A stretch of 64,000 bases of DNA, taken from contig NW_024881322.1 of NCBI RefSeq assembly GCF_018691265.1, positions 9,165,989 to 9,229,988 on the forward strand, in the 5' to 3' direction. Under the pieces are notes generated by a model that was given only the letters and a program-made list of their open reading frames with translations, was not told where the DNA came from and ran no database searches. How positions within the stretch are numbered: the first letter of the stretch is position 1; each line of letters opens with the position of its first letter. Source of the DNA: Tyto alba. Its lineage: Eukaryota > Chordata > Aves > Strigiformes > Tytonidae. The translations under genes and the position numbers were made by a program. Of this stretch, positions 26,433 through 39,150 are shown piece after piece.

Positions 26433-26899
26433 CAGCGTAGTTCCTTTGCCTTCCCTAGGGCTATGCAAGTCTACAGAAGCTGAGGACTGCCTATAATGTA
26501 TGTTGTGTTATTCTGGTTTCCTAAACTGTACTTTGAATGATGGATGGGAGGCCAAAGCAGCTGATAACAATGCTAAATGGTGAGAGACCAAATATGCACC
26601 AGTAGCTTGGCTGAAATTGTGTAGCTGACATAGAGATGGGCTTGGGCTGAGAAACAGATGAAGTGTCCTGGGAGTGTGTCAGCCCTGGAGTCCTAGAAAC
26701 AGAGTTCTCTCTTGGAAAACATCTTTCTCTTGGGGGATGGGGCAGAGGGAAAGAAGGAGACTTTTTAAAAGCTATGAACATTATGACTTTTAACCAAGGA
26801 TACAATTAATATATCAATAACTGAAGTGATAACAAACAGATCAAAGGTACCTATGATCAGATCAGCCCGCTCCTCTGCAGAAGGGGAAGCTACACAGAT

Positions 26900-26910
26900 G
26901 GGGGGGGGGG
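26900..26910. repeat. Poly(G) run, 11 bases
   Basis: G11 in otherwise ordinary sequence. It is a simple repeat, prone to sequencing error. Confidence 0.9.
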
Positions 26911-27989
26911 CACTTGCTTCCACTTTTTTGTGCTACTTTGCTGTGCCCAGGGCAGGTCCATCTATACTTTTCAGCAGGAATTTAGATCTTTTTGGAAAGA
27001 CCTGATGTTTTTACAATTGGATTCTTCTTTTCCATGTTCTGCCTTCTGCACCTAGACAAAAAAAGGCTCAGGAGCCCAGTTAGGTCCAGCTTTACTCTTC
27101 TGAAGTCTGTCTTGCTTTCTCAGGGCTTGAATCAAGTGTCCCAGACTTGCTGCAACCATTGCAGCCCAGTGCAGCAGCATTATTTCTCAGTGCTAACTCA
27201 GTTTCAATGTATGTATTTCACTGGCATATCTACAGGAGCTGTGGTGTCTATCCTCTGGTGAGACAATTTGCTAAAAGCACCCCAAATCCACAGGTATAGA
27301 CAGACCGGAACATTAATGCTTTTCACCATGGGAATCTCTTCGTGTGTGGATAAAACCCAAAATTTTTTCACCAAGCTAAGTAGTTAAAAGTGCTGGAACT
27401 CCTGCTAAAAAGTTTTCCTCTGCCTTGGTATATTTAGTAAATTGTAAGAGTAGGAGAGACATTGGTGACCAAGACAACACAGATTTTTTCTGGGAGATAG
27501 CTGGTCCCAGATGAAGTAAGATGACTTGAACTGGAAGGCTAAGTTATACAGAGGGAAGAGTTAATAGGACTACAGGATAAGATACTCCATCAAAGAAATC
27601 CAAACATGAATTTGTAGGCTTGCTTTTCAGTTCTTAATATTTAAGAACTAACATTCAAACATAGAATTTACTAATTCAGCATGTTTATACAACACCCGAG
27701 GCCTCTGGACGCTTCTGAACTACAACCAACCAATGATAGTTGGATTTAGGCATTCATTCAAGACAGAAGCAGAGAAGGGGGCAAAGAAGTCACAATGTTG
27801 AAAACCTCATTTTTGCTTTTCAATATTTTTCCTCTATTCATCTGTGCCAGTCTTAATGATGAGAGCTGCTTTTCAGTGCCCTGTCCTTTTTTACAGATGG
27901 GTCCCCAAGATCTCCCCAGTGTAATCCCCACTGCCTGAAATTTTGCAAGATCCCCACAGCTCTTCAATTACCTTCGTTGGCCTGTCAGG

Positions 27990-28425
27990 ACTCCAGCATC
28001 TCAAATTCAGTTAGCTGGTGTTTGGACCTCCGCCAAGGGCCAGCCTTTGCTCCTAATGACAGCCAGCTGAGGGGACACTGAGAGGGGCTGAATTCAATTT
28101 GCAGGCCCTCTAATCTGATTAGGGGAGCAGGGTTTTTATTTTCTCCAAAGTTTGCAGTAGCCAGGATGAATGATGGCCAAAGGATGAGCTGTCAACATCA
28201 ACAAAGGCTTGGAGACAAAAGAAAAAAAATGAGGGGGTATAAAAAAATTTTTTTTTAGAAGAGAAATGAGTCTGGTCTGATTGACAGCACAGAGAGCTGT
28301 TGAGTGAATTGTTCAGGTGACAATGTTGTGTTTGCAGAGTGTCACTCTGTGTGGGCTGTTAAATCAGGAATGGATCCAGCTACCAGGCAGATGTCAAACA
28401 AATTCCAAGGAGAGCTTTTCTTTTT
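27990..28425. promoter_or_regulatory. Candidate enhancer with PBX-PREP/MEIS, homeodomain and SOX-type sites
   Basis: The segment contains TGATTGACAG at 28278-28287, which is the established composite site for PBX with PREP/MEIS. It also has TGACAG at 28057-28062 and CTGTCAA at 28189-28195. CTAATCTGATTAG lies near 28111 (paired TAAT-type cores). ATTGT (28308-28312) and ACAAT (28320-28324) form an inverted SOX-type pair around a CAGGTG E-box (28314-28319). Interspersed repeats are absent and the only simple runs are A/T stretches near 28220-28258. The motifs are seen directly; enhancer function is inferred. It could equally be an unconstrained stretch with chance motifs. Confidence 0.4.
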
Positions 28426-28429
28426 CTTC

Positions 28430-31300
28430 TAAATAGATCCAGTGTCCAGCCTCAAATAAATATTGTACTATTCTCCCATCCCAGTCTAAAATATGCAACA
28501 ATTTCTCCATTTTCTACTTCTTGTTATTACAACTACTCAGCTGCAACAAAACCTTATTATATAGCCATACACTGTTAATTGCACATTTGAAGGTTTTATC
28601 TTGCTGAGTGCACTTGAGCAAGTTTTATTTGCTTCACTTTGTAATACAGTTTTAACAAAGTATAACATCACTTTCTCATTATGGTTTTCTCAATGTTTGA
28701 ACACCTTGCTTTTCATAGTTGCCTACTCAATTTTTTAATGATATAATTTTTGTGTCACCAGAACGTGAGCCTGGAGGAAGACCGTGGAGCTATGGCATTC
28801 TACAGGCTCTGCTCTTCCTCTTGTAACACCCAGCAGAGCACATTCAACACAACTATGTCTTCCCCTACTAACTCTGCACATGTTTATTTCTGCTCAAAAC
28901 AAATCCTGGGTACAATTATTTAAATAAAAAGCCTTCACTGATGAAGAGGAACAGAGCAGGTTCAGACACCAACCCAATACAAAAGGCTCTGTAACACAAT
29001 ACAAGAGATATTCATACATCCAGGAAGTTTCTGTGGTCTAGAATCCATCCCATAAGCCACAAGCAAAGTGAGCAGACTTGGAGAAAGAGATGATGGGGTT
29101 TTCCCTGGTTCCAGATCTGACTCTGCAGTGTCACAGTTTCCTTGACTTGGATATCTGAGTAACACCAATATGATTCACAGCCCTGCAAAGACCATGATGA
29201 CTTTAGCTATGTGTGGGAATGCCTGAGAAGGCCACATTTTTCAGAGACAGGACTTCTGAAACTCCCAACCAGAAAGTTAAGAGTCTGCCAGACCCTCAGA
29301 GTACCTCCAAAGCAATATACTGGCTAGCAGAATACCCAGCTCAGATGGCACATAACACCACCTTTTTCTCATGACCCTGTAATATCCACCACAAAAAGCC
29401 ATACTCTCATCCTGTGAGCACATCTGCTGGCAGAGCAGCATAAGGAGACAATTTTGGGTATCAGACTTGAGCAGAGAGCCTGAAGGAACAGCAGAGTAGG
29501 ACCCAGGACACCACCACCACAGCTGCTTCACCTGAGAGCAGGGGGACAGGCATGGGCTCAGAGATGACCAAGCAGGCACTGGTCACATCCCAAGCGCCAC
29601 ATGCCAGCCCCAGGAGAAAGGGAGCCCAGCATCCTGCAGGCAAGCAGCACCATAGTCTTGAAGGGGAACAAAGCAGTTGCATCATTGCCATAGTGTCTGA
29701 AGGCCTGAAACTCAGGGACTGACATTAAGATATGTTAGAAACAGAAAGAAACAACCAGAAAAAAACAAGAAGTGTGTATGACAGAGGAGTGACTGTTGTT
29801 GAAACCACTAAGAGACACAGAGAATTAAAACAGAAATGGTAATAATTCTCCTGCTATTCTCCCATGGGCAATATCAGAAGTTGTGCATAGGCTGCCTTTC
29901 TAGCAGGAGACTCACTTTGCTATCAGTTTTCACTCACTTGCCATCCTGAAGTATTTCTGGACACTCACCTCAGGTAAGACTTCCCTTCACTTTGTAATAT
30001 GGTGATGTACAGCTGGTGATGGGGTATCTCAGCCATGTGCAGAGCTCCGAGTTCTCCTGTGCTTGAGAGCAGAGGCTTAGCATTTGGGAAGTAGCTTGTT
30101 GTCTCATCAAGGATGTGCTCTCTGCCTCTGTCCATATTCAAAGCCTTTGCAAAAATAAATTAGCCTTCACAAATGCTCAGCTGAAACCTATTAGCTTGTC
30201 TGCAAAGATCCCTGATGGTCCATTGCTCTAACCTCCCTCAGTTCTTGTGTTCAACCGGATTAGACTGTCTCCACAGAACATCCCAGGGCTAAAGGGCCAA
30301 GTAAAATGTTTCTTGCAATCATTCTTCTTGCAGTCTTTCCTCCTGTCTATCTGGGGCCTCTGTGGAGCCAGACAGGAGAGCTGACAACAGAGAAGCTGCC
30401 TGTGCTGTGCCCTCCACTTCCCTTGTTAATGCTCTGGCAGAGAAGAATGAGAGTAGCCTGACAAAGCTGCAGATGGATGAATAAAAAGAGTGGAGGAAGG
30501 AGAGGGAAAGATGAAGCTCAGATGAGGAAAATACATAGGAAAGGAGATACAAGAAAGATAGGAGCAGACATGGACACATAGGCAAGAAGGGTAAAGAAAA
30601 GCCACACTGGCCTGCTGGAGCCTGGAGTCAGCACCCCAAAGCATCGCCTTTCCTCCCCTGTCAGAGGATCTTATAAGGTATAAACATATTATTGTCTTTA
30701 GCAGCTTAACAGCAACAATAGAGCTCCAACCTCTTATAAACACCTCATGAGCTCAGCTAGTGTAAGAACCATTGCACAGACCTACAGATCCCACTCATAA
30801 TGTGAGGACCAGGCAGGGAAACCAGTGCAATGGTACATGATCACATTTTACTATTCTCAATATGCTTTAAAGGTTATATGGGTAGGAAATTACAGCCCAA
30901 ATCACATGTTGGTGGAAAGAAAAGGCTGCAAAGCCAAATACCCCAGTGTTAGAAAGGGGTAGAATTAGTCACTCATGTTTATCATAAATAAACTGTGCTC
31001 TCTCAATCTGAAAAAGTCATATTTTCAAGACAGCAATATCTTCTGTTAAGAATAGTACTATGTATTGGCAAAATAGGGAATACCATTCATGGCTTACTGA
31101 GGACTTTTGATCTAAGCCTCACAATATCCTGTGCACTGAAACCTGTGCTTGTTCATTGCTTTGCATCTTTGTTGAGAATAAACTGACAAGTACTGCCTTT
31201 GTATTGGCATCTATCCATTCAAAAACATTAAAAAATTACAGAACAGTATCAGCCCATTAGTAATGCTACAAGTTAGATGCCAAGTGGCCACTCCATATTC
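28430..31300. other. Non-coding stretch, no gene seen
   Basis: AT-rich sequence at 28430-28760 is followed by more balanced sequence. A purine-rich segment runs from about 30440 to 30600. Open frames near 29277-29691 and 30319-30743 on the minus strand reach about 100 codons, overlap one another in different frames and show no recognised domain. Confidence 0.55.
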
Positions 31301-31307
31301 TAGATCT

Positions 31308-31352
31308 ACCTTTGGAGTCTAATAGGACTTACCTTTGAAGTCTAATAAGACT
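31308..31352. repeat. 23-bp tandem duplication, two copies
   Basis: ACCTTTGGAGTCTAATAGGA at 31308 recurs at 31331 as ACCTTTGAAGTCTAATAAGA, with two differences. This is local slippage or unequal exchange of moderate age. Confidence 0.88.
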
Positions 31353-31359
31353 CCACCAG

Positions 31360-34300
31360 ATGACAAATGCAGATGGAAAAGGCAAAAGCACTGAACATCC
31401 TAAAAAGCCTATGGATGACAAAACTTCAAAAGACACTGCATATGTTTACATCTTGTTTGAGGCCATTAATGCAGTTACACCATGGGAACATTTTGGCCCA
31501 TTATTCATAATATCCAGAAGATGAAGAAGAGTAACACACTTAATTGAAACCCTTGTCAAAATGAAAAATTAATTATCCTCCAAAGATTCTCTGTCAAACT
31601 GTCTCTTTCTATTTGCTACACAGGGGCAATATCAGCAAAATCTCTCTGCAAGTCCCTGCTACCAGCAAGTATATTATATTATGTACAAGTAATGAATGCA
31701 GGAGGAGCTAAGTCAGGAATTCTGCAATGAGGAACACTTCTGTAAGAAAATGCCTATTCTGAAACCAAACCTGTTTTAGGTGGGTATGGGAAAAGCATCA
31801 GGCACTGCAGTTTGAGTGTGGCTATCTCTACTTGAGATGGAAGTTTCTGAAAGGCAGGAAGGGTCATCACAGAACTACAAGACTGTCCAACAGCCTGGGC
31901 ACTCTCCCAGCCAGGGAAAGTCTAGGCTCTGCTTTGAGTAAAAGCAACAAAAATCTATGCTGAAAGGAAGGACCGTGAGGTCATTGGCTGTTTGGGATTC
32001 CAGCTGCCTCTGCTAAGAGTCCTGAGACCTTCCAGAGGAATAGAAACCAAGGAGAGGGACTTTTACATCTCAGGAACTACTGATGGATGGTAAAATAATT
32101 TTGTGTTCATCTCTTTTCTTAACCAGGAAAGCAACAGCATCTCAGGCAAGGCTTGCACCCCTCCAGCTCCATGACCCCTTTTCCCTAAGCATGGATGAGG
32201 AAAACTAAACAGAGCACTTTGATAGCAGGCACAGATGACTCAAGACAGTGGCCGTCTGCCCAGACCCAACCAGAAATATTCGTTGAGTTTCTAAATCTTA
32301 CTCAAGTAAAGGCCTACAGTTTCCAATCGCCCAGGTATTTGCTTTCTCCCCTGCCAAGCACTATCCCCGAGACAGAGAAAGAACAAAGTCCCAAGTGCCT
32401 GTTAAAGGCCCCAGTCTACCAAACCTAGAGCATAGCTGGAGTGGAGAAAGACCCCTGGCTTTTTTCACTTGCGCCACATTATCACAGAAAGGTGGATTAG
32501 AAGTTATCTCAGCTCTGCTTTCTTTCAGAGCTCCTTGGCAACACAGCCACCAAGATATAAATATGCACACACAAAAATCTGCAGCAGGCCTATGTGCACG
32601 CACACACAAGCCAATAGGCAAAAGCATTACAAGGCACGGGGCAGATATGGCCAGGAAGGCAAAGGACTTCTGGAAATTCTGGGGAGAGGAGGAAAATAAG
32701 GGAGACTTCTTTTATCCTTTTCTTGAAATTTAGCTTTTTTAACAGTTAAAAAAAGTCACCTTGGAAAATAAATAACTTCTAGCTACAGTTTCAGGCCTGC
32801 ATCGCGTAAAATATAGTTTAAATGAAGAAGACCTAATTCTGACTGAAATAAGGCTGGCAAAGGACCAATTTAGCCCAGGTACTCAATAATACGCTGATCG
32901 AAGAGCTGTAGACAAGAGAGCTCCCCATCCCTGAAGGTAGCAGGCAAGTAGCATTTCATGGACCATTTATTACTTTTCTACACCTGAAGTGCCCATTAGC
33001 ATTTGCACCAAAGTCAGGGCCAAGAAGGATAACCCAGTGATATTACCTTTTGCGTTCAGCCACAGTAACAGCACAGCAGAGCAACATACACCAGGCATAC
33101 ACACAATATACCTTAGGTGTCCCGTGCAGTAGGGAGGCCAACACGCTGCTGTCACACATACCCAAAAGCGGCCAACAAACCCACCAGACCAAGGGACAGT
33201 ACTCACCCCAGTATCTAGCTCCATAAAATCCTGAAAGCTTTGCTCAGCAAAGGCTAAGATTAAAACCGGTCACCACAAGCTCCTTAACAGCCTTGCTTTC
33301 TTCCTAGACAGTTCTGGTCAGGGAAGGCCCTCCCTTCCTCTTTGGGTGGGACTTTTCCTACAGGTGATGGGTGTTGATGCAATCAGACACCTGTGCTCTT
33401 TCTCCTGGTTCAGGTGGGACAGGGCTTTGGAATGGCATTTTGATATCTCCAGGCTCACAGTTCTTGTCCCCAGACACAGGGGAATCTCTATCTGCTTCCT
33501 AATGAGCAGCACCAGGCTGGGAGTAGGAGCAATCACATAAAGAAAGCAGTGCTGGGAGGGTCTTTGGGCATGTGCAAACTCTTCCCTTGCTCCTATATCT
33601 CCTTTTTTTTTTTTTTCTTTATATGCGTGCAAACTGTTTACATATTGAATTTTGTGCATTAAGATGAAGAAATATTTATTCTGAGATGTCTATATTAACC
33701 ATTCTTAAACCAAGAGCACAGATAACCGTGATTCAGACTCTGGAATCCTGTCTGTGGCTCAGCTTTATTATTGTGAGCAGCATTTCTGAAGTCCGTGTGG
33801 CTCCTGTGGTCTTCGAGGAAAGCACAAATACAACAGTCTGCAGTGGAGCATGAGAATCCTGCAAGTGGAACACATTCATCAGGAAACTCAGGCTCCAGGA
33901 GGACAGAGAGGGGGAAATCTTGCTGATTCTGGTTTACAGACAGGCTTTTTTAGAGAGGAAAGAATCAAACAGAACCAAATTTACTGTGAAGCAAAGACAT
34001 CTCCTGTTCCATCACTTGGAAAAATATACAAATCACCCAATTTCCCTGCTTTGTGATTTTTTTTTTTTCTTTCTACAACTTTAAAAATCGTCATCACTTA
34101 CACTCATTCCAAGTTTTGAACTTAGCATTTGAATCCAGGTATCAATACTGATTGTGAATTTGATAGGACACAGGGCAATTCTTTGGGAAAAAATAATTAC
34201 CATTTTCTCCTTGGTTCACTTCCTTTTCCTGCCCATGCAGTCATGCCAGGGTCATATGTATCTACTCTTGGATGTTTTTCAGGCAGTCTTCCAGACCATC

Positions 34301-34990
34301 ATTCATCTCTTCTGAGATACTTCATGAACTGCCATTTCCAAATGTTATTACTGCCCTAGAACACGTCTCTTTCTGGTCCTGCTGGTCCCCGGGGTCTCAG
34401 TCAACATCTGGCTGGGCGAGCTGCTCTGCAGTCCCTTTCGGTTTGTTTTGTAGGAGCTGATATGCTGCAGAGTTGATACTTCACCATGAAAGAAGATCAG
34501 ACTCTTCCCTTAACATGAGTCTTCATTAGTGAATTGCTGTATCATGGTCCTTTTATGTTTAATCTCCTCAATTAGTTCAAATAATGAATTTACTGCCAGG
34601 AAAGTTTACAAAAGCAGATCATTTAAAATAAATACTCACTAAGTAAGTAGTCACTAAGTGCACTCAAAACCTGCATGTGCTCACCCCACCAGGCAAAGAG
34701 CTATGCAGGGGGGTGGCTGCAGCCGCTGCCACTACTTCTGTGCTAGACAAGGGAAAGGAGGGCTCCGAGCTCTGGGAAATCCCTGCTTGCTAGTTGGGGG
34801 TGCTCTGATTTAGTCCCAGCTACCCCTTGGTATCAATACCCAGGGATCTGTAAAAATGTATTAACAGTTGATTCCTACGAGAACTGCAGGTTAGGTATTA
34901 CTTGTGTACATTACCTGCCAATTTAAATCTCATCTTCCTTAATTCTCTCACAAAAAGCAGAATACATTTACACATTCATTTACAAAGGCA
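31360..34990. other. Non-coding stretch, no gene seen
   Basis: Unique sequence with T-rich runs at 33603-33616 and near 34058. Opposed open frames of about 110 codons occur at 32361-32733 and 33318-33659; none is recognised. No interspersed repeat was seen. Confidence 0.55.
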
Positions 34991-35060
34991 GAATGATTTG
35001 GATAAGCTAGGTACTACCATTTTGTCTTAAACCAGCAATTACTGACAAAGTAGTACATTT

Positions 35061-35097
35061 TATTTCTGTGTTTTGTGCACAGACCTTGACGGTAAGC
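35061..35097 (+). other. Splice-like acceptor and donor around 9 bases (speculative)
   Basis: A pyrimidine-rich tract ends in TTTTGTGCACAG at 35082 and is followed after only nine bases (ACCTTGACG, 35083-35091) by a good donor GTAAGC at 35092. A 9-nt microexon is one reading; two chance splice-like words is the simpler one. No adjacent exon is recognised. Confidence 0.12.
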
Positions 35098-35329
35098 CAT
35101 TTTCAATGGCATGCTTTCCTTACAAATCTGGCTTAAGTGACAATGAATTCTTTCAGGAAATATTCTTTGTTCAGTTAAACAGTTCATCTTCCAAAAGCTC
35201 TGAAATTACTTGGTATTTTGGAAGATGTTCATTCCAGAGTGCTGATGGCACACTTGCCTTTCTGGAGGTTTTTGCTCTGATTATTTTCTTTCATTTAGAA
35301 AAGCTGATAATTACATAAATTTTTAATGT

Positions 35330-36820
35330 AAGGTTTTAACACAGAGACTAACATTTCCAGTTTAAACATCTTGCTTGAACAGTTAAATCATTTTCTCTTT
35401 AAGGAATAAGAATTAATACCTTGAGACTTCTTTTAAGCAAGAAAAGAGCAACAGAATAAAATGAAATAGGGAAAAAATATTTTTCATACTTCTTTACTCT
35501 TGTTTGCTAGGCTAATGCTGGAAAATCAAAAGAAGGTAAAGGAAAGAAGAACTTTCCACAGTCTAAATTGTCTTCATTTTCCTGTGGGGCCAAAGAGAAA
35601 ACCACCCATTTTTCAAATGTTCTAAATGGGGATTTTTCTAATGAAAACTCCTATTTTCCCAGTAAGTTCTGCTGGTTAGGGTCCCTATAACTTGTTATTA
35701 TTATTTTGAATATTGAGCGTCTCCACTACTGTCCCAGTGGGCAGCTTTCTATGTGTGGCAAGATCTCCCTAATCACTGCAGGATTTGTGTTTTGTACACC
35801 TGGACCCACTTACAGGATTGACATATTCTTTTCAAATAGAATTCACTTTTTTCTAAGGTGAAGCTCTCCATGGAAGAGGACGTAGAGTCCCCCAATACCT
35901 TAGTGGGACATCTGGGTGCTTCAGAAGGGCTCTGATCAGGCATCTGTGCATGAGAGCAAGACTCGAGACACATCACTTATGTCCTGTGTAAAGAGTCTGG
36001 AAAGATGAGCATGGATTGAGAAGCAACCCAACATCTATGTCAGTAACACCATGGATTTTAAGGGCAACCCTTAGCCTGTGGATTTGCTTGATTTTTATTG
36101 AAACTCAAATGCCAAAAATATTAGGAAACCAACTCCCTGCCTCCTAAGCACTCCTCCCAGCCTTGGAGGAAAGGTCAAGGTTATTAGGTCAAGGTTTCAG
36201 ACATTTGGCAATGATGCTTTGGTCATTTTTTGTGCCATCTTAAGCCCTACAACTGCACATTGTTCTCCAGGCAAGGATAACAAATAAACCCATTAGTTCA
36301 AGTACATGCCACCTAGGTCAGGAAAACCGCATCCTTCTATATACAAACATACATATATATACACATAAATAAGAGAGAACAGGCGAGACAATTTCTCAGA
36401 GGGTCTCGGGAGAAAGCTCTCTCGTGATGAAATTTTTACTTAAGAAAAGCTCCTAAATCAATTGCTCCCAGGCAAGGCGGGGAGGAGGGAGGACAAGGAG
36501 GGCTGCATTTTCTCTGCTCAGCAGTTTCCCATTGCTTTCTCCTCCTCCCTCCCCTCCCCATCAGCAGGTTGCAGGCAGCACCTGGGCCCAAAAAAAGAGC
36601 TGACCCCATGGCAGGGCACCTCGGGGTGCTTGAATGGGCAGTGAGGGCCTTGGCAGGCAATGCCAAAACTTGTAGCACCGGTCCCTTTCTGCCACATTTC
36701 CTTCCAGAGGGGTGAGAGCAGGGCTCCCGTATCAGTTTAGCATACCAGAGACTTAGAGGGGCTTACCAGGCTGCTCTGTTTAGGGGATAAAAGATGGGAG
36801 CTTGGCAGGAATAAACATGT
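35330..36820. other. Non-coding stretch, no gene seen
   Basis: Mostly AT-rich sequence to 36400, with a nuclear-receptor-like direct repeat at 36172-36196 and a TA/CA-rich run at 36340-36372, then a rise in GC from 36460 that leads into the CpG-rich segment. No supported exon. Confidence 0.5.
36172..36196 (+). repeat. Direct repeat AGGTCAAGGTT, period 14
   Basis: AGGTCAAGGTT occurs at 36172-36182 and again at 36186-36196. Each unit contains an AGGTCA nuclear-receptor half-site and a TCAAGGTT word close to the extended monomer site TCAAGGTCA used by SF1/LRH1/ERR-type receptors. The repeat is seen directly; receptor binding is inferred. Confidence 0.6.
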
Positions 36821-36824
36821 CACT

Positions 36825-37010
36825 CGGGGAGCCTTGCTCCGCGGGGCCTGATTTCCCTCTCCCGTCGGCTCGCTGCTGGCGCAGCTCCCCAGATGCTGCA
36901 GCACTAATCCTGATTTATGCTGAGTTTCGGTGGGTTCAGGACCAGCCCCTGCGTAGCCCCCCAGGCACGCTGCTCCCCCTCGCCCGGACACTCGCTGGCG
37001 CTCCGGAGGA
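36825..37010. promoter_or_regulatory. Small CpG-rich segment
   Basis: I count about 15 CpG dinucleotides in about 180 bases, in a window where CpG is otherwise rare. It includes CTCCGGAG (37001-37008, palindrome with an ETS-like CCGGA core). Open frames cross it on both strands without recognised domains, as expected when GC-rich DNA lacks stop codons. It could be a minor promoter, an unmethylated enhancer or simply a GC-rich pocket. It is too short for a standard CpG island. Confidence 0.4.
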
Positions 37011-37079
37011 GGGAAAACATGTCCTCCTCCTGGTGGCAGGAACAAAAGGCATAATTAAAGCAATTTTCTAGCTTCTTGG

Positions 37080-39140
37080 GTGGGGGACGTGGCTTCGCAT
37101 GTGTTTGTGAAGCATCGTTTAACAGTGCTGGGACTCAATGCACGCAGCAGGGAGCCTGGTGATCCCAGTGCTCACTGGGATCAGGAGCCATGGGGGTGAG
37201 CTCTGCTCCTCTACCGCTTGCCCTGAGGTTAGGTTACCAAAATCAGCCCTGGTTTTGAAGCATTCCTGGCTAGAAACATCTACAGGGCATGCTCCTCAGT
37301 GAGCAGACACCCAGCAATTGCTGCCAGTGAGGCAGCTCACAGTGGCTGCACTGTCCCAGAGATGCACGGTGCCTTGGGAAGCAAATGGAGGGTTGCTCAC
37401 ATACCTTCCTGATGGGAGTGTTGGGAGAACGAGGTCATTTGTTTATGGTGGCTCTGAGATGCTCGTAGGAGAGATAACAGGGCATCGAGCTGGCCCTTAG
37501 CAATATGTTTGCTTTCCAATTGCTAGCTTTCCATTTAAAAAGAAAGGCTGGCACCAGTGTTTCCATGTTGTTTTTTGGTCTTTCCCTAAAGAGAAGAGTG
37601 GGGGAGAAAAATTTCCCAAGACTTTACAAAGGGTCTTAGTGGGCTTCCCAAAGATGTCTGCTTAACAGGACTAGTGGTCCTTCACCTCCAGCCCTGGGTA
37701 GCCCAGTGCACATAAACAACACTTCATCCCACCGTCTCCATCACACAATGCACAGAGCAGTGACTCCCCCAGATCTCAATGGGAAGTCCACCAAGGGCAA
37801 AGCCCTCCTGGAGGTTTTTTTGGAGGGAAGTTATCACTCTCTTCCTTCTCCTTTCCTTCCCTCTGCTCAGTTGTGGCAGCGTGGTTCGGCTTGAACCCGC
37901 GCTCCCTGAGAAACTGCAAGGTCCCTCACAGATGTTTGGTAACACATCAACGGCACGGCCCAACACAGTGTAATGAAATTCCCCCCCAATCTCCCTCAGA
38001 CGTTACCTAATTGATAAAGTGGCTGCCCCGCGCCGCAGCAGCTCCCTCCCCAGCTCATGCGACACAGCCAGGCTCTGTTCCCTTTTGCCATGACATCATG
38101 CCGGCACTCGCCACCCATGCATCATGCTGCCTGCAAGCTTCCTCTTTCACCCCAGATAAACACGGCTGAGACAAACTCCCTCAGCAATACAAGAGAAAAA
38201 AACAAAACAAAACAAAACAAAATTTCTGCAGCTCCTGCTTCAGCCCCTTTTTCCTACCTGGGTTGTGGTGAGAGCTGCTGGTTGGGGGCTTGGATATGTA
38301 GCCCATCTGCGGTGGCCTCTAGCCTCCCGCTGTTTGCTGTCAAAATCCAGAGGGGAAAAGGCTCAAAAATGCAAAGGTTTCTGCTATAACTTCCAGACAT
38401 GAATACCAAAGTTACTCTCGCTTATACAAGTGTGCACACATCGGCAGAGTTTCCATGGGGTCAAGCATGAGACCAAATGAAAGTGTCAGGCTCAAATTGC
38501 CAAAAATCTGGCTTAACTTGGTTGGCAAGGCTATAGTTAAGTTTGCCATAAGTTTAGTTTACTGTGTACTGCACCTAATGCAGAACTGGAAAAGTTCTGC
38601 TCACAGAGAAAAATGTATGCAAGTAAGTTTAGCAGAAAAAAAGACATTTTCTTATTTTCTTGTTAGTAGCTTTTGATTTGAGATTGCCTCCCAGAGTTGC
38701 CCCCCTCGATATATAGTCTACAATATCTTTTTGTAGAGTAACATCCCCTGTGATTTGAAAGCTGAATTCAAAGTTATTCTTCACTGTCTGGTCTATAGAT
38801 CTGTCATGAAAAAGATAGCTGTGAATTCCCTATCATCCTTATCATCCTTATCCATAGTGGGTCTTAGCAAAGTTTTCACACAATGTAATTACTGAAACTT
38901 GCAATTATACACTACGAAAATTATCTAGAAAACCCTGTGGAATTGAGAAAATGAGGTCAGAAAAAATAGAACTGAATATCTGAAAAGTTTTCTTTTCTAA
39001 ATTATATATTGTACAAAAGGCATTTTAGTTTTTAAAAAAGTTGGGTTTCAATTCAAAATACCATTTTGTTTCAAAATCAAACACACTTTTTCAGTTATGA
39101 AAGAATTCCCCACCCCCAAATAATGTAATATAACCCAAAA
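37080..39140. other. Non-coding stretch, no gene seen
   Basis: The GC content stays moderately high until about 38400, then falls. The stretch holds a CGCGCCGC-containing pocket near 38030, a TGACATCATG (CRE/AP-1-like) word near 38090, an (AAAAC)n run at 38195-38222 and a small TATCATCCT repeat near 38831. No supported exon. Confidence 0.5.
38195..38222. repeat. (AAAAC)n microsatellite, about 5 units
   Basis: An A-rich lead-in followed by AAAAC units in tandem. It is a simple repeat. Confidence 0.9.
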
Positions 39141-39150
39141 TATCTATGTT

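Larger units (their letters stand above)
22000..27980. other. Non-coding stretch, no gene seen
   Basis: About 6 kb of unique AT-rich sequence broken by homopolymers at 24327-24343 (A17), 25056-25097 (T42), 26399-26427 (T29) and 26900-26910 (G11). No interspersed repeat, RNA gene or convincing exon was recognised. Confidence 0.55.

Noticed and set aside
36737..37071. Frames across the small CpG-rich segment as a coding exon
   Set aside because: Both strands are open at similar length, no domain is recognised and no matched splice sites were found.
37880..37915. tRNA-like GGTTCGGCTTGAACCC words
   Set aside because: No cloverleaf could be built around them: the acceptor and anticodon arms are missing.
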